A DNA stretch of 64,000 nt from Nepenthes gracilis (GCA_033239525.1 BSYO01000014.1:18150021-18214020), one strand, 5' to 3'. Numbered from the stretch's first letter, positions 26,701-37,990 are shown. Numbers and translations are program-made. Notes: generated from the letters alone by a model not told the origin.

Positions 26701-29700
26701 ACTCCCTCGACATACCTTTCAACTCAAAAGAGAAGAATACAATAAGAATAAGAGTAGCCAATCAATAATATTCCTAGAATCAACACTAAACATACCCTAA
26801 CTTGGCAAATTGGAGCTCAAAATTGATCTCAACCGGATGTCAAAAATTTTTCTCCTTTCTCTTTTCTCCCTTCTCTCTCTTCGTGTGACACCGTTGTGTT
26901 AAAGGTGCTCTCAGATCTGACTTAGAAATCGCATCAGGACATTTTATATTAGTGTCAGAGCATGAATGCCCATTGTGTGCACATCAAGAGCAACCCTCTG
27001 GACAAGACACACACGTGCAACCCTCAGGCATGATCCTTCTAGACAAGCCACGCATATGCACCTTTCGGGTGTACATCAAGCACACCCATTCCGTCCCAAA
27101 TGCACACAGGCATTCCTCATGTACCTATTAGATGCAAATACTTCCAATTTATTGGAAATGGCTTTCACTTGAATGCACCTCACACAAACATCGCACAAAA
27201 CTCCAATGATTTTCGTCGCTCAAGCAATCCTCACACGAATATCGTACAATCATTGCCTAACAACTTTGCTTGAACGTGCCTCAAGGAAACCCAATGTACT
27301 TGATATAGAAGTGTATATATTGCATCATGTTTACAATGCTCATGCCTGCTTGGCCAAGCCTTATTGACTGAATTCTTATATAGACAATTTATTTGACTTG
27401 TTATTTAAGTTCTAAATATGAGAGGGCCAAGTGCAGCTACATGATTTAGTGCTAAACATCCAATAGGTTATCGAACAGCTCCTTGATATCACTTATGTCA
27501 GCCCACAGAGTTTATAGCAATAGAGTTCATTTCTATGAGGACATGGAAAGGATTATGCCTTTTCCTGATTTCTGTCATTGCTCTAACAATCAATGCTCCC
27601 ATTTCCAGTTTCTTCTTCTATGTTGGAGAAATTGATGATGGCAATAGAGCTAATTTCTATGAGGACATAAGGAAAGGCAATAGTATGAGTACATCCAATA
27701 ATTCTTAATTGGCTTGCTGTAAATAGCTCCAGAACTATCCTTTTCCTGATTTCCGTCATTGCTCCAACAAACAATGCCCCCATTTTCAGTTTCTTCAGCT
27801 ATGATGAAGACTATTTTACTTGAAAATGTCATATTTGTCAGGTCTACGAAAGAGATGAGTGACTTGACTTTTTTTTTTATTTTGCACTCAATTCTTTTCA
27901 CTGTCTGTGGCCAGACAAAAGGGCATCAAACTTGAATTGCTTGTGTTTTCCTGCATATCTTGCCATTCTTCACCTATAACCCCAGAAATCTTTCATAAAC
28001 TACTCTAGTAGGGAAGCTAAGTATCACCCAAAAATTAAAGCTTTAAGTGCTGCTATTTTCACCAGTTTTATCAACTGCCGCAGAGAAGGAGATAGAATAA
28101 GTCACTGCTTCTGGTTGCTTTCCCTGTGTCCTCATGGTAGTTGGATAACGTCATGCCAATGCATTTTCTTCACCATGCATATGGAACAATCACTACGGTT
28201 ATTTTTTAGACAAGCTTGTCCATCTTCTTGGAAATTCTACTTCAAATATTTTGGGAAACAGGAGATTGTAAAGAGGGTAAGATGCTTCTGCAATGTGCAA
28301 CAGTTTTGGTTCACTTGGAAAAAGAAGAAAGCTAGGATTTTCAAGGAACAATTCTGCCTATTGATCAATTATGGACTAGAGCAGCTTTCATATCTTCATT
28401 ATGATGTTTTGCAGATTACATCTGCCTTTCGTAAGTTGGCATCTTTCAACTAGTATGCAGGAGGACCAAAAAGACAACTTTAAAAAAGCAGTTGAACAGA
28501 TGGTAATCCAAGGAAGGCTTGTAAAAGTATGAGGAGGCAGGTATTATATGCTTGAACAAGTTAACAAAATTATATATTGCAAGAAGATGCGATTGGAATG
28601 CAAAATGAGTACATTAATTCCCATACAAAAGAATAAAGGGGCATTTGAAGTTTGAAGTTGTGCCAGCATAGAAATTGAGTTGACAAGTCATACTTTAAAG
28701 TTGAAAGGGTGACTAAAGAAGGTTGAGGAAAGATAAAGATGAATTAAATAATCAATTTGTATTCATGCCGGGCAAGTTAACTGTAGAATCTACTTATTTA
28801 AGGAGTCTAATGGAGCCATTTAAGAAGAGGTGCAAGGATGTATATATGGTGTTTATTGCTTTGGAGAAAGAATATAATACAATACCAAGAGAAGTCCTTT
28901 GAGAAATTTTGGAGAATAAGAATTTCCATTGCATATATTCAAGTTATAAAAGATGTGTACAATAGGAGCAGGCACTTGTGCAAGGACACACATGGGGGAG
29001 ATTGGGGCTTTTGCCAATAAAAAGTAGCACGCACACACACACACACACCAGGTGTAGCCTTAAGTCAAAATCTTCTAACTTGGCAATGAAAACACTGACT
29101 AGGCACATCCAAGATAATGCGCTTTGGTTTATGCTATTTAATTAGTATTGATGGATGAGACACAGGAAGGGCTTAGTTTTTAAGTTGAAACCTGAAAGGG
29201 AGACTTTGTAGATCAAGGGTCATAGGACTTGTGAACAGAAGACTAAACACATGGGATGTAAGTTTAAATATCAACACTTCCAAAAGATGCTAGCGGCAGA
29301 GATAAGATGTAAAGATGGATGTGTGGTCATAGGGTGAGGAATAGGATTCTTGAAGACGTAATACTAGAGAACATCATAGTAATGTCAATGGAGGGCAAAA
29401 TGAGAGAGATGCACAAGGCAATTTGGTCATTTGAGGCAAAGATCTATTACCCCGAAAAGGAAATGGGGGGATGCACAAAGCTTCTTACGGAGGGGATAGA
29501 GGGAAACCAAATAAAAACTTAATGGAAACCATTAAGCATGATCGTACATATTTTGAGCTAATAGAAGAAATGATCTACCACAAAGCTAAATGGAGGTGTA
29601 GAATCTCCAAAGCCGATCCCATCTACTAGGAAAAGGATTTGTTGGTTTGGCCTTCGCTTTGTGATAATAATACCTTGTTTTCTTAATGATCAAATACATC

Positions 29701-31186
29701 ATAGTATTTGTTTTCTTAACGAATTCCTCTATCAAGAGAAAAGCATAATCCCCACCTCACAAATGGAAGTACAACTTCTACAGCTTCTCTTTTTCAACTC
29801 ATGTTCTACTAAGATAGAGAAAAATAGAAATAGTTCCCTCAAACATGAACTATCCAAAAGTATTATATATATATAAATATATATGTTAGACTGATTAATT
29901 TAATTTAATACTAAAATTTTAAATTACATATTTTAGAATTTATTTAGGATATAATTTTGATCTAAACTCAGTTACAGAGTAATTAGAAAAATTACATTTG
30001 CCAAAAGCATGGGGTTATTAAATGAGTTTAAAAGCTGTTTTCCATTGTTTAATTAATTGAGAAATCCAATATATTCCATAAACAACCTTCCCAGCCTAGT
30101 CACGCTCAAATGTGTCATATCCCTGCCAGTTGAAACTGGAGAACAGGGCCTTACATAACATGAACTAGAACAAAAAAGAATCTCCGGAAAACAGTAGCAC
30201 TCTGGCCCCTTCTGTTATGTGACAAGTGGAACAACTGACATATGCCTGAAAAACCAAAATTAAACTTTAAAAATTTTAATATTCAGTCTAATATTTTGCA
30301 AAACAACTTACTAAATCTCATCACATTACTAAAAAAGTACAAAAGTAGTCATGCAGTACAGGCAGTGAGCTGATCCAACGTGTGACCTCTGTACACTATT
30401 TGCACTATAGTAGATGGATAATAAACATCATGCTCTACAACTGACTCTTGACCAGTCTCACCTTTGAAGCTAGGGGAAGCACAAATTGAATGGCATGGAA
30501 TTCCATTTTCTGCAGAACCCTGACAAGAAACATAGAAATGCCTCAAAACACCTCTATATCAAATAATATGAAGATGATGCTCTGCAGTATGACATGACAT
30601 GCCATAGCATATATGCATACCAGGCTCCATATAGATAATGAATACATTATGACTTCATGAACTGGTATAGGAGTAAGACTCAGGTCCCAAAAATTCAATT
30701 GGGGGACGAGTCATGGATGAGAACTTTATGGAAAGTTCAACAGAATTAGAATGTCTGAATTTTAACTATTCCCATAATACATTTTTTTTTTCTTTTGTTT
30801 TTTGAAAATGGGTAAGGGAACTCATATCTATAGCTGAGTTGCCCTTGACCATTCTTATGAAAGAGCAGGCACTCTGACCCTTGAACTATCCCCTTAGGGC
30901 CCTTCTTTTATACCTTGTTGTTTAGGTTCTTCGTGAAAAAAAAAATGTGATGTGTTTATTTCTTGAAACTCAAAGTGTAGATGCCTCAACCAGAAGCAGC
31001 ATATGTGAAACAAATTATGAACTAATTTTTTAAATAAGTTATTATGATTTTAGCAGGTTTGAATATGATAGAAGCCAAAGATAAAATGCTCACTAGTACA
31101 TAGGAGATAGCCAAACCAAAAAAAAGGCATACCTCTACTGGCTCCGCTGTAGTAGGAAAGACAACTGAATTTAACCCAGAAGCCAT
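11722..31186 (-). CDS. YTH-domain m6A reader, ECT family
   Basis: Seven coding exons were rebuilt (minus strand, all phase 0): 31186-31133 (MASGLNSVVFPTTAEPVE), 30519 to about 30400, 22393-22010, 19893-19381, 18893-18681, 13467-13303 and 11847-11722 (stop TAG). The product is about 520 aa. Residues ~1-295 are polar and disordered, with an Arg-rich stretch (RFKSRVKSRR) just before the domain. The YTH domain spans ~300-460. Its three cage tryptophans that bind N6-methyladenosine are present: YDVWSST, DFWQ and DKWNG. KCPVFLFFSVNGSGQFVGLA and RHILLENNDNRPVT are family hallmarks, as is the C-terminal VNLTKNLS. ECT proteins bind m6A mRNA in the cytoplasm and control stability and leaf growth. Introns reach 7.9 kb and carry Copia and LINE relics. 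The aromatic Tyr/Gly/Pro-rich exon that normally follows the YYPST segment was not found; the exon 2 donor is uncertain. Confidence 0.93.
13768..14006. repeat. Imperfect direct duplication in an ECT intron
   Basis: A segment near 13768-13812 (GGCTTCCAATTCATTCACAT, then CACCAGGCAAAGCTCTCTC) recurs near 13963-14006 (GGCTTCGAGTACATCCACAT, then CACCTGGCAGAACTCTCTC). The spacing is about 195 bp, consistent with an old tandem duplication inside the 5.2-kb intron 13468-18680. Confidence 0.5.
14610..14945 (+). other. Unassigned 111-codon open frame inside ECT intron
   Basis: A plus-strand frame, antisense to the host gene, runs 111 codons from ATG. It has a fairly ordinary amino-acid composition (many Ile, Leu, Ser, Cys) with no recognisable domain. 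It could be a relic of a captured gene or transposon. There is no splice or promoter evidence that it is expressed. Confidence 0.15.
18300..18520. repeat. ATATTGGCCGATAT-type repeat, copy 1
   Basis: Contains the near-palindrome ATATTGGCCGATAT around 18324, several TCCGATAC/CCGATATT words, and CCAATATAG around 18482. The same vocabulary recurs at 21225-21510 in the neighbouring ECT intron, so the two look like copies of one short non-autonomous element. Ends could not be fixed. Confidence 0.35.
21225..21510. repeat. ATATCGGCCAATAT-type repeat, copy 2
   Basis: Rich in ATATCGG, CCAATATA and TATTGGCC words, for example ATATCGGCCAATATATTAG near 21337 and TATATTGGCCAATACATTAA near 21465. It shares motifs with the copy at 18300-18520. 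It lies in the intron between the 19893 and 22010 exons of the ECT gene and has no coding content. Confidence 0.35.
24256..24681. mobile_element. 426-bp insertion nested in the Copia 3' LTR
   Basis: Comparing the two Copia LTRs shows that sequence contiguous in the 5' copy (around 27237-27256) is interrupted here. The interruption is flanked by ACAAAT at 24250-24255 and again at 24676-24681, a possible 6-bp target duplication. The insert carries a TC-rich tract (24500-24600) and a duplicated GATGGTTTTCTGTTT word (24373 and 24408). No inverted termini or coding domain are seen, so its class is unknown. Confidence 0.4.
26335..26475. repeat. Tandem duplication at the Copia LTR/PBS junction
   Basis: The junction string AAACCTACTCTCTAACACC...CCAACGCAA-type is present twice, about 75 bp apart (starting near 26327 and 26402). 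The LTR end and primer-binding region of the relic have therefore been duplicated locally. It is non-coding. Confidence 0.45.
27515..27805. repeat. Imperfect tandem duplication in ECT intron
   Basis: GCAATAGAG..TTTCTATGAGGACAT occurs at about 27520 and 27642. TTTTCCTGATTT(C/T)(T/C)GTCATTGCTC followed by AACAA.CAATGC.CCCATTT occurs at about 27560 and 27742. The second copy has about 60 bp of extra sequence between the two blocks. Both lie between the Copia and LINE relics. Confidence 0.6.
28560..29665 (+). mobile_element. LINE (non-LTR) retrotransposon relic, RT region to 3' end
   Basis: Plus-strand reading in shifting frames gives plant LINE reverse-transcriptase landmarks. NNQFVFMPGK is near 28747. 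DVYMVFIALEKEYNTIPREVL is near 28838-28899 and is followed by a stop. A decayed FADD-box region with DETQEG is near 29155, and RTCEQKTKHMGCKF-like sequence near 29230. The 3' tail ETIKHDRTYFELIEEMIYHK is near 29529-29590. Frameshifts and stops make it inactive. It lies antisense to the ECT gene, within the same large intron as the Copia relic, with a CA repeat (29028-29049) interrupting it. Confidence 0.75.
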
Positions 31187-31879
31187 CAGTCCCGCTGGAT
31201 TATACAGTCAAGAAATGCCTAGACTTGCAGAATTAAAAATTGTAAAAATGAAAAGCTATCCTCTGCTAAGTGTCACAGCACTCAACGTTAGTTCAATAAA
31301 AAAAAACATGCATAAACATTGTGAAGGACAAAAAAGAAACAAATTTATGCCCCCAATCAAGAACTTAAGGAAACAACCAGCAGTACTATCGCCCTCTAAA
31401 GTATCAGTAGCTACATAAAGGGCAGCGCAGTCCATAGTTCTCACATTGTGGAGTCTAGAAATAGTAAGATTTAAATAGGCTTATCCTTGCATTTTTCCTG
31501 ATTTGCTTCCATGATCTCCATGTCACATTATGGCACTTGCTTCAAAAAAAGGATAATAAGCAGACGCAGCTCTAACAATTTTAGATCAAATTTTGAAATG
31601 TTACATTCATATTTGAGGGTTCAGCCACAACAAGCACTTAGTTTTGGGCGAACCGTTGATTAGTCTCGCCAGTTATACCCAGAATAACAGCAGTGCTCCG
31701 AGAAAAAAAATCCATCCAAAAAGTTAGTCGTTCACTCTTAACAAGAACAATGAAAGCCATATCCATGGCTACACTTTCTGATAACATTTAGAACATAGTA
31801 ACAGAAGCACACAAATCCCTCAAACAGAGTAATAAGCGCAATGCCATTACAAATAGAGTAAATTGTGAAAACATGTTAC

Positions 31880-32040
31880 CAAAGGCTAGTGTGTGATCGA
31901 GGACAATGAGACAGTAAGTGGCCCAGGAAAGGATACAGCGCTGATTTCTTTACAAAATGTCATTCACCAAGCCCTAATCGCCTTTCCACACAAATGGCAA
32001 TCGCCTAAATGAAATCTGGAAGAGATGAACGCAGTGATAA
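31880..32040 (-). other. Probable 5'UTR first exon of the ECT gene
   Basis: On the minus strand a non-coding stretch ends in TAGCCTTTG/GTAACAT, a usable donor at 31880/31879. This would splice to the exon carrying the ATG at 31186. The stretch has the mixed composition of a plant leader. The exact transcription start and the acceptor before the ATG exon were not determined. Confidence 0.4.
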
Positions 32041-32050
32041 ACGAAGAAAC

Positions 32051-32070
32051 TGATGTATATTTTTTTATAA
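32051..32070 (-). promoter_or_regulatory. Putative TATA box of the ECT gene
   Basis: Read on the minus strand this is TTATAAAAAAATATACATCA, about 30 bp upstream of the inferred leader exon. Position and sequence fit a plant TATA element, but AT-rich flanks make chance matches common. Confidence 0.3.
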
Positions 32071-32079
32071 CTTATTTTT

Positions 32080-32893
32080 TATCTTTTAAAATAGTACGGG
32101 CGTTAAATGGATCGGACGGTCCGTAATACAATCGCCCCACAATTTTCCTTTTTAAATTTCCACACCCAAACGGGGGGATCTTTGAATACTACATACTTCT
32201 CTTTACGAGACAATTACTTATTTTTACGAGATTATTGAATCAAAATTTAATAGTTAAAATTTAAAAAATAAAAAATATTAAATATAATTATATTTTTAAA
32301 TTTTTTTATAATATTAATATCTATTTAATATTAAGTTAAATATTAAAAATATTTTTAATAAAAATAATTATTTATATATTATTATATAATATTTAAATTT
32401 TATTTGTTAAAATTTTTAAATTTAATAATATAAATTAAAAAAATAAGATCCTGTTTCTTCTTAAAAGAAGCAGGATTCCCTACTGACAAACTGGGGTAAG
32501 CGGGAAGGAGAGGCAGGGGAGGAGGCACAAATCTAAATATTCTCTTTGCATAACACACAATATATTCTCTCTTTTTACCCTCTCTACTTTCTACTTTAAT
32601 ATTAATATGATACTTATTAATATATTTATATTAATTTAATTAATTTTTATCTATAATTTATATATTAATATTAACAATTTATTATTTAATAAATTATTAT
32701 TAATCATGAAACATAATTGTTTTACTTTTGATAATAAAAAATATGAAAAAATTATTTTAATACTTATATATCGTTTACATCACATGCATACAATGACAAT
32801 AGTTCTAAAATATTAAAATCATAACCTGATTCTGACTAAGATATCACTACCACTTCTTCTAATTTTGGCTGTCTTCCTGAACAATATTTCAAT
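32080..32893. other. Very AT-rich intergenic DNA with a hairpin
   Basis: There is no coding signal. 32200-32450 is almost pure A/T. At 32448-32476 a near-perfect inverted repeat, ATCCTGTTTCTT then AAGAAGCAGGAT around a 5-base loop, matches 11 of 12 stem positions. Its role is unknown; it may be the end of a foldback or MITE relic. Confidence 0.4.
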
Positions 32894-33139
32894 AATCTTG
32901 ATAAGTCTAGCTACAATGGGCCCAGGCCCACAATTTAACATCATTCTTTGAAAGTGAAGAGTTTCACATTGTTTTTACAAGATGAATACATTTGTGGAAC
33001 ACACTATAAAAACAAGTACCCTTAAACTTTAAAGGACAAACTTGAACAAGCTTAAAGAAGCTCCATAAGACCCCACATGGATTGGAAAAAGTCACAACCA
33101 TTACTAGCCAATTTTCAACGAGAGCCGACTGACGGCCAG

Positions 33140-33660
33140 AAGCCCTTTGATCCTCCTCCCATCAAGGAGGTGACTTGGTCCTCACCCGTCTAGAGGCTCC
33201 TCAACTAACCTCCAATCTTGGAGGCCTTTAGCCTTCCTCTCGTCCGGAGGCCATCAGCCTTCCACCAGTTAGAAAGCCCTCAGCCCTCCGCTACTAGGAG
33301 GCCCTCAACCTCCTCCCGTCCAGAGGCCCTCAACCCTCCGCTACCAGGAGGCCGTCTAGAGGCCCTCAGCTCTCTGCCAGCTAGAAGGCCTTTAGCCCTC
33401 CACCAATCAAGAGGCCCTCAGTCGTCCTCTAGTTCTAGAGGCTCTCAACCCTTCTCCCGCTAGAAGGCTTTTAACCCTCCTCTAGACCCAGAGGCCCCTT
33501 CGGCCCTCCTCCAGTTAGGAGGCCCTTGATCCTCTATCCCAGAAGCCATCCGTCTCGAAACCATGAGACCTCTGTCTCGAAGCCACAAGCTCTCCATCCC
33601 AAAGCCATGAGCCTTCCATCCTAGAGCCATGAGCCCTCCATCATGGAGTCAGGAGTTCGT
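33140..33660. repeat. GGAGGCCCTCAGCCCTCC minisatellite in the 5' LTR
   Basis: About twenty degenerate units of roughly 23-27 bp built on GAGGCC(C/T)TCAGCCCTCC(G/T)CC..(C/T)TAG. They lie inside the LTR upstream of the R/U5 part and are paralleled by the array at 37330-37990. The units are GC-rich in otherwise AT-rich surroundings. Confidence 0.85.
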
Positions 33661-35829
33661 TATCTAAGAGTCAACCTTCGCTTAAGTGACAAGAATATTG
33701 ACCCACCCGTGCAACTTAGTCCTCCTTTAAACCGTCCCTTTATCGGGTGCACCTTTAAGTCGCCCCTCTGTAGGGCGCACCTCTAAACCGCCCTCTGTTC
33801 GACGCATCTCTAAGCCCACCCTCTCTGTTGAGCACATCTAAATGCTCCCTCGCTATATGCACATATGCATTCATTGTATTCTCCTAATATCTTTCTATTC
33901 TTTGAGAAATATTTCTAATTTGATAGTCGGAAGATATATGGTGGGAGCAATTTTTGCCGCCATCTGACCTCCTATTTGTAGTCTGTGGTATGTAGGTCTC
34001 AAGTTAATAGCGACGGTGATTGGATCAGATCCAGTTCGACCCACAGCGAAAGAATAGAAGGCTCCCTAATACGTACCATAATCCGAGAACCAGGAACGCA
34101 TCATTGGCGTTATTTGTGGGAACGACTAAAAAGTCTTTCCACCTTACAACAACAAAACAAATACGATCAATACTCATGCTCTAACCAGCACGTTGGTCGA
34201 ATATATCATCTCCGATGGCAACGACCCCTCATTTAGTAGCCATGCCAATAGGTGACTGACGCTAAATGTATGGGCGCCTGGCGCTCAGCAAAGCACCCTC
34301 TTCCTGACCATTGGCGCTCGTCTAAAGACGCAATATTGAGGACACCGTCCTCTAACTCCAGGATGGATGAAGAAGATCAACATCCCGAGTATAAGTTATT
34401 GCATCAGTCGGAGGCAAAGTCACCCATGGCAATGACCCCCGGCCGGGTAGCTATGCGGACGGATGATCGATCTCTAGCGCCTAATCTTCGCTGTCCAGCT
34501 AGGTGCTCTGGACCTATTGTCCCCAGACCATCTACACCGGTCAAAAGATGTAACACTAGGGGCTTCACCGATCAGCTTTCAAGCTATTCGAGAAAGTCAG
34601 CATCCTCAGAGGATCAATCGGCCCGACGACTTTAGGACCTAGGTGGCCCCCAATATCTATCTCATCAACCCGACGACCTCAATGTTTGAGAGGATCTGAG
34701 TAACGGGTTCCAAACCTGGAGAAATGATCGATTCGGTCCTAGAAAGTCAGGCCAAAGCTCAAAGCGACAATGCCTTGTCACTCCCAAGACTGCCGGCAAC
34801 CTCCACGAACCCGGAGAGGTCCCAGGCAGAATCAACGGACAATCCATTGCCAATCCTACACTCGCGAGTTGCCTCGCTAAAGAGGAGCATAGCCTGCGGA
34901 CACAGCAGGGCCAGTCCAAAGACACCACGCTGGGGGCTTTGCCCTCCAACTCCTAAACCAACAAAGCGGATAAATACCTACAGAAGATTTGGTAGCCTAA
35001 CAACCTCAAGGCCTAAACAATCATGAGCGACTTGGCCTAGTGGCAGCCAAAAGGCAAGCCAAGCCATGAAGCGTAGGTGAAGGCCCAAAGCAGCATGATC
35101 CACGTCGCTCCAAATGTCGCCAGGAGGTGCTGACCTCAAACCCTATAGACTCGGTGAGGCGAACCCAACCTTTTAGAAATTAGAGGCTACAAATGCAAGA
35201 CACTAGCTCGAGCGGCCGTTCCCTTGTTCATGGGCTGTCCTCAGCCTCGACGATTCTCCTGAGAAAGGCTCACCAACCAGCAGGCTGATCCCACTACAAT
35301 GCCTTTCGTCGACATGTTGCATGGTAGCAAACCTCGCAAAAATTATGGTAATGGAGGCTCAACGTGCTCGGCCCACCACCCATTGCATCGTAGAAAACAT
35401 CATCCAGCCAAGTACTACACCGGGTCGGGTCATTGAGATAGTATCAGCCGACAACAGGACCCGAGCCACTGGCTAGCAGGCCAACTAGCTCGGCAGTAAT
35501 ACGTTGCCCAACCAATTCATGGCGAAGGATCAAATCCCATGGAGAATAGGGGCCGTAGGCCAGGTTGCCTACCAAAGCACATCGACGACCCTCCGAAGCA
35601 GTGTACGCTAGCCATGCACTCGGGGCGGTGAGACGATCACAAGAACACCCTTACGTGCCGACGATTCCACGTCGAATTCAGTTAAGTCTTGCATACACCA
35701 TACCGCTTGCTTGAATCATAGTTCCGTTAATAGGATAGTAATATTATCTGCTTATACGAGTGATTACATAACACTGTATAAAATCGTGTGACCTAGACTG
35801 CCCCTAAGTCGAACGGGTTTTCACCCGCT

Positions 35830-36010
35830 CGCAATTAAACCCTGGTTATTCAGGCAGTCCGTAAGCCGTCGAATTAAACTTTGTCATTCAAGTGGCCCAT
35901 AAGCGGTCGAATTAAACCCTGATCATCCAGGCGGCCCATAAACAGTCAAATTAAAACCTGGTCATCCAGGCGGCTCGTAAGGGGTCAGATTAAACCTCGA
36001 TCCCGTCACC
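35830..36010. repeat. 39-bp tandem repeat in the retrotransposon interior
   Basis: Four to five copies of a 39-bp unit of the type GGCCCATAAGCGGTCGAATT plus AAACCCTGATCATCCAGGC. Clear starts are at about 35896, 35935 and 35974. The array is non-coding. Confidence 0.85.
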
Positions 36011-37329
36011 AAGCGTCCCATGTGTGGTCGAACTCAAAACCTTATGAGGCTTTTCATTATGCGTGCGGTGACCTCCTCCCGAAGGAGAGAGCACCATCGG
36101 TCAATGATAGTCGGTGGATTAGGACAAGACGCATGAAAGCTATAACGTCCTCAAATAGGACCGAGCATCAACGGTACATGCGAGGGACAGCCTAGGCTAG
36201 CAAAAGTCGGGTAACGATACCCTCAAAGCTTAGTCGGCAACTACATTTTCTCAGCACTACGACCTCCTTTTGGCAGGAGCGAGCGCAACCAACCAGACAC
36301 CTTCATCAAGGCCAGAAGGTTTAGACGACAACCGCGTCTCCTCAGGGCTATGACTTCCCTTCACGGGAACGATCGGAATCTGACACAAGTCATCTCCAAC
36401 AACCCTAACACTCCACCAGAAGGCAAAAAGGCATCATCGAAGAGGGAGTCACTGAGATTAGGATCACAAACTTGGTCGTGGTCACAGTATTGACCCATTT
36501 GCTTGACCCAGGAGCCAAAGGATGCTCAGTTCCAGCAATTGAGTTTTCTGGGGGCCCCTCACTCCCAGTCCTATTGGTTGACTAGCCAACAGCAATGCAC
36601 GACGAGAAGAGCCCTTCCAGGAAACGCAAGGTGCATCCTATTGCCACAACTCAAATGATCAGCTATCTTAAGGCAAGTCGTCTCCCGACCTCTCAAAGCG
36701 CATCCTTACAGTGAGAAGATCTAATTTCAAACCTGAGATCTTCTCTCTGCGCGCTCCTGGATCTTGCCTGAGACTCAGACGGCCCGTGGTTGTATCCGGT
36801 CAACAAAGATTTTTAGCTCCGCACTGCTATCCGGATTCGAGCACTTTGGTCAATGGATCTAGTCAACCAACTTTTTCGGCTCCGTTTCGCTCTCCAAATC
36901 AAGCGATGCGGTCAACCATCAATCTAGTTCTGTCCTCTCTCCAGAGTCAAGCTTTCCTGTTAATAAATCTAGATCAGACTTGAGAGGACAGCACAACCAG
37001 TCTCATCCCTTCATGAACATGTCAGAAGCCGAAAATTCAGACCACTGGCATGGGGGACTAGTAATGGGTTCAACTACAATGGGCCCAATGAGACCAAGCC
37101 CACAATTTAATGTCATTCTTTAAAAGTGAAGAGTCTCACATTGCTTTTGCAAGATGAATGTATATGTGGAACACAGTATAAAAGCAAGCATCCTCAAACT
37201 TTGAAAGACAAGCTCGAACAAGATCGAAGAAGCTCCAAAAGCTCCATAAGGTCCCACATGGCTTGGAGAAGAGCACAACCATTACTAGCTAATCTTCAAT
37301 GAGAGCAGACTGGCAGCCATGAGATTTCG

Positions 37330-37990
37330 GCCCTCCTCCCATCAAGGAGGTGACTCGGTCCTCCACCCATCCGGAGGCCCCTCAGCTAACCTCTAGTCCT
37401 AAAGGCCTTTAGCCCTCCTCCTGTCTAGAGGCCATCAACCTTCCCCCCATTCGGAGGCCATCGGCCCTCTGCCAGCCAGGAGGCCTTCAACCCTCCGCCG
37501 TCAGGAGGTCGTTCGGAGGTCATCAGCCCTCCTCCCGTTCGGAGGTCCTCCTCCCTCCGCTAGTCAGGAGGCTATCAGCCCTTCTCTCATCCAGAAGCCC
37601 TTAACCTTCTGCCGCCAAGAGGCTTTCAGCCCTCCTCCGTTTCGGAGGCCATCAGCCTTCCTCCCATTCGGAAGCTCTCAGCTCTCCGCCGCCAGGACCT
37701 CATCCAGAGCCCCTCAACCTTCTGCTAGCCAGGAGGCCCTCAGACCTTTACCAGTCAGGAGGCCTTCATCCCTCTTCTTGTTTGGAGGCTCTCAACTTTC
37801 CTCCTACCAGGAGGCCTTTAGTCTTTCTCTAGATCCAGAGACCCCTTCGACCCCTCTCCAATCAGGAGGCCCTTAGCCCTCCGTCTCAGAGCCAGGAGCC
37901 CTTCGATCAGAGAAAGGAGCATTCCGTCTCGGAGCCACGAGCCCTCCATCCTAGAGCCACAAGACCTCTATCCCGAAGACAGGAGCTCGT
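37330..37990. repeat. GGAGGCCCTCAGCCCTCC minisatellite in the 3' LTR
   Basis: Same repeat family as in the 5' LTR but with more units, which explains most of the 155-bp length difference between the LTRs. Units diverge individually, so the arrays have changed since insertion. Confidence 0.85.

Larger units (their letters stand above)
23505..27290 (-). mobile_element. Degenerate Ty1/Copia retrotransposon in an ECT intron
   Basis: On the minus strand, Copia-type fragments appear in the expected order. A gag (UBN2-like) piece at 25890-25603 includes NHIVTTLLFGKDTFSL. A protease piece at 25486-25268 reads WVIDSSSSHHVT where WVIDSGASHHVT is usual. A GAG-pre-integrase piece at 25219-24995 includes LNVISTKKLDGEG. 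Integrase, reverse transcriptase and RNase H are absent, so a large internal deletion is inferred. The 3' LTR is about 23505-24800 (minus-strand start TGTTAGATTTTTGGGTC, end TATCCCA). The 5' LTR is about 26430-27290 and truncated at its outer end. A primer-binding-site relic (TGGTATTAGAG) lies next to the 5' LTR at about 26420-26432. Many stops make it non-functional. It shares orientation with the host gene. Confidence 0.8.

Noticed and set aside
33218..33463. Pro/Ser-rich 81-codon frame
   Set aside because: It is the LTR minisatellite read in one frame; the unit is not kept to a multiple of three and other copies contain stops.
34252..34635. 127-codon frame in the retrotransposon interior
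   Set aside because: No gag or pol motif is recognisable and the start codon is not at the expected gag position; treated as non-coding interior.
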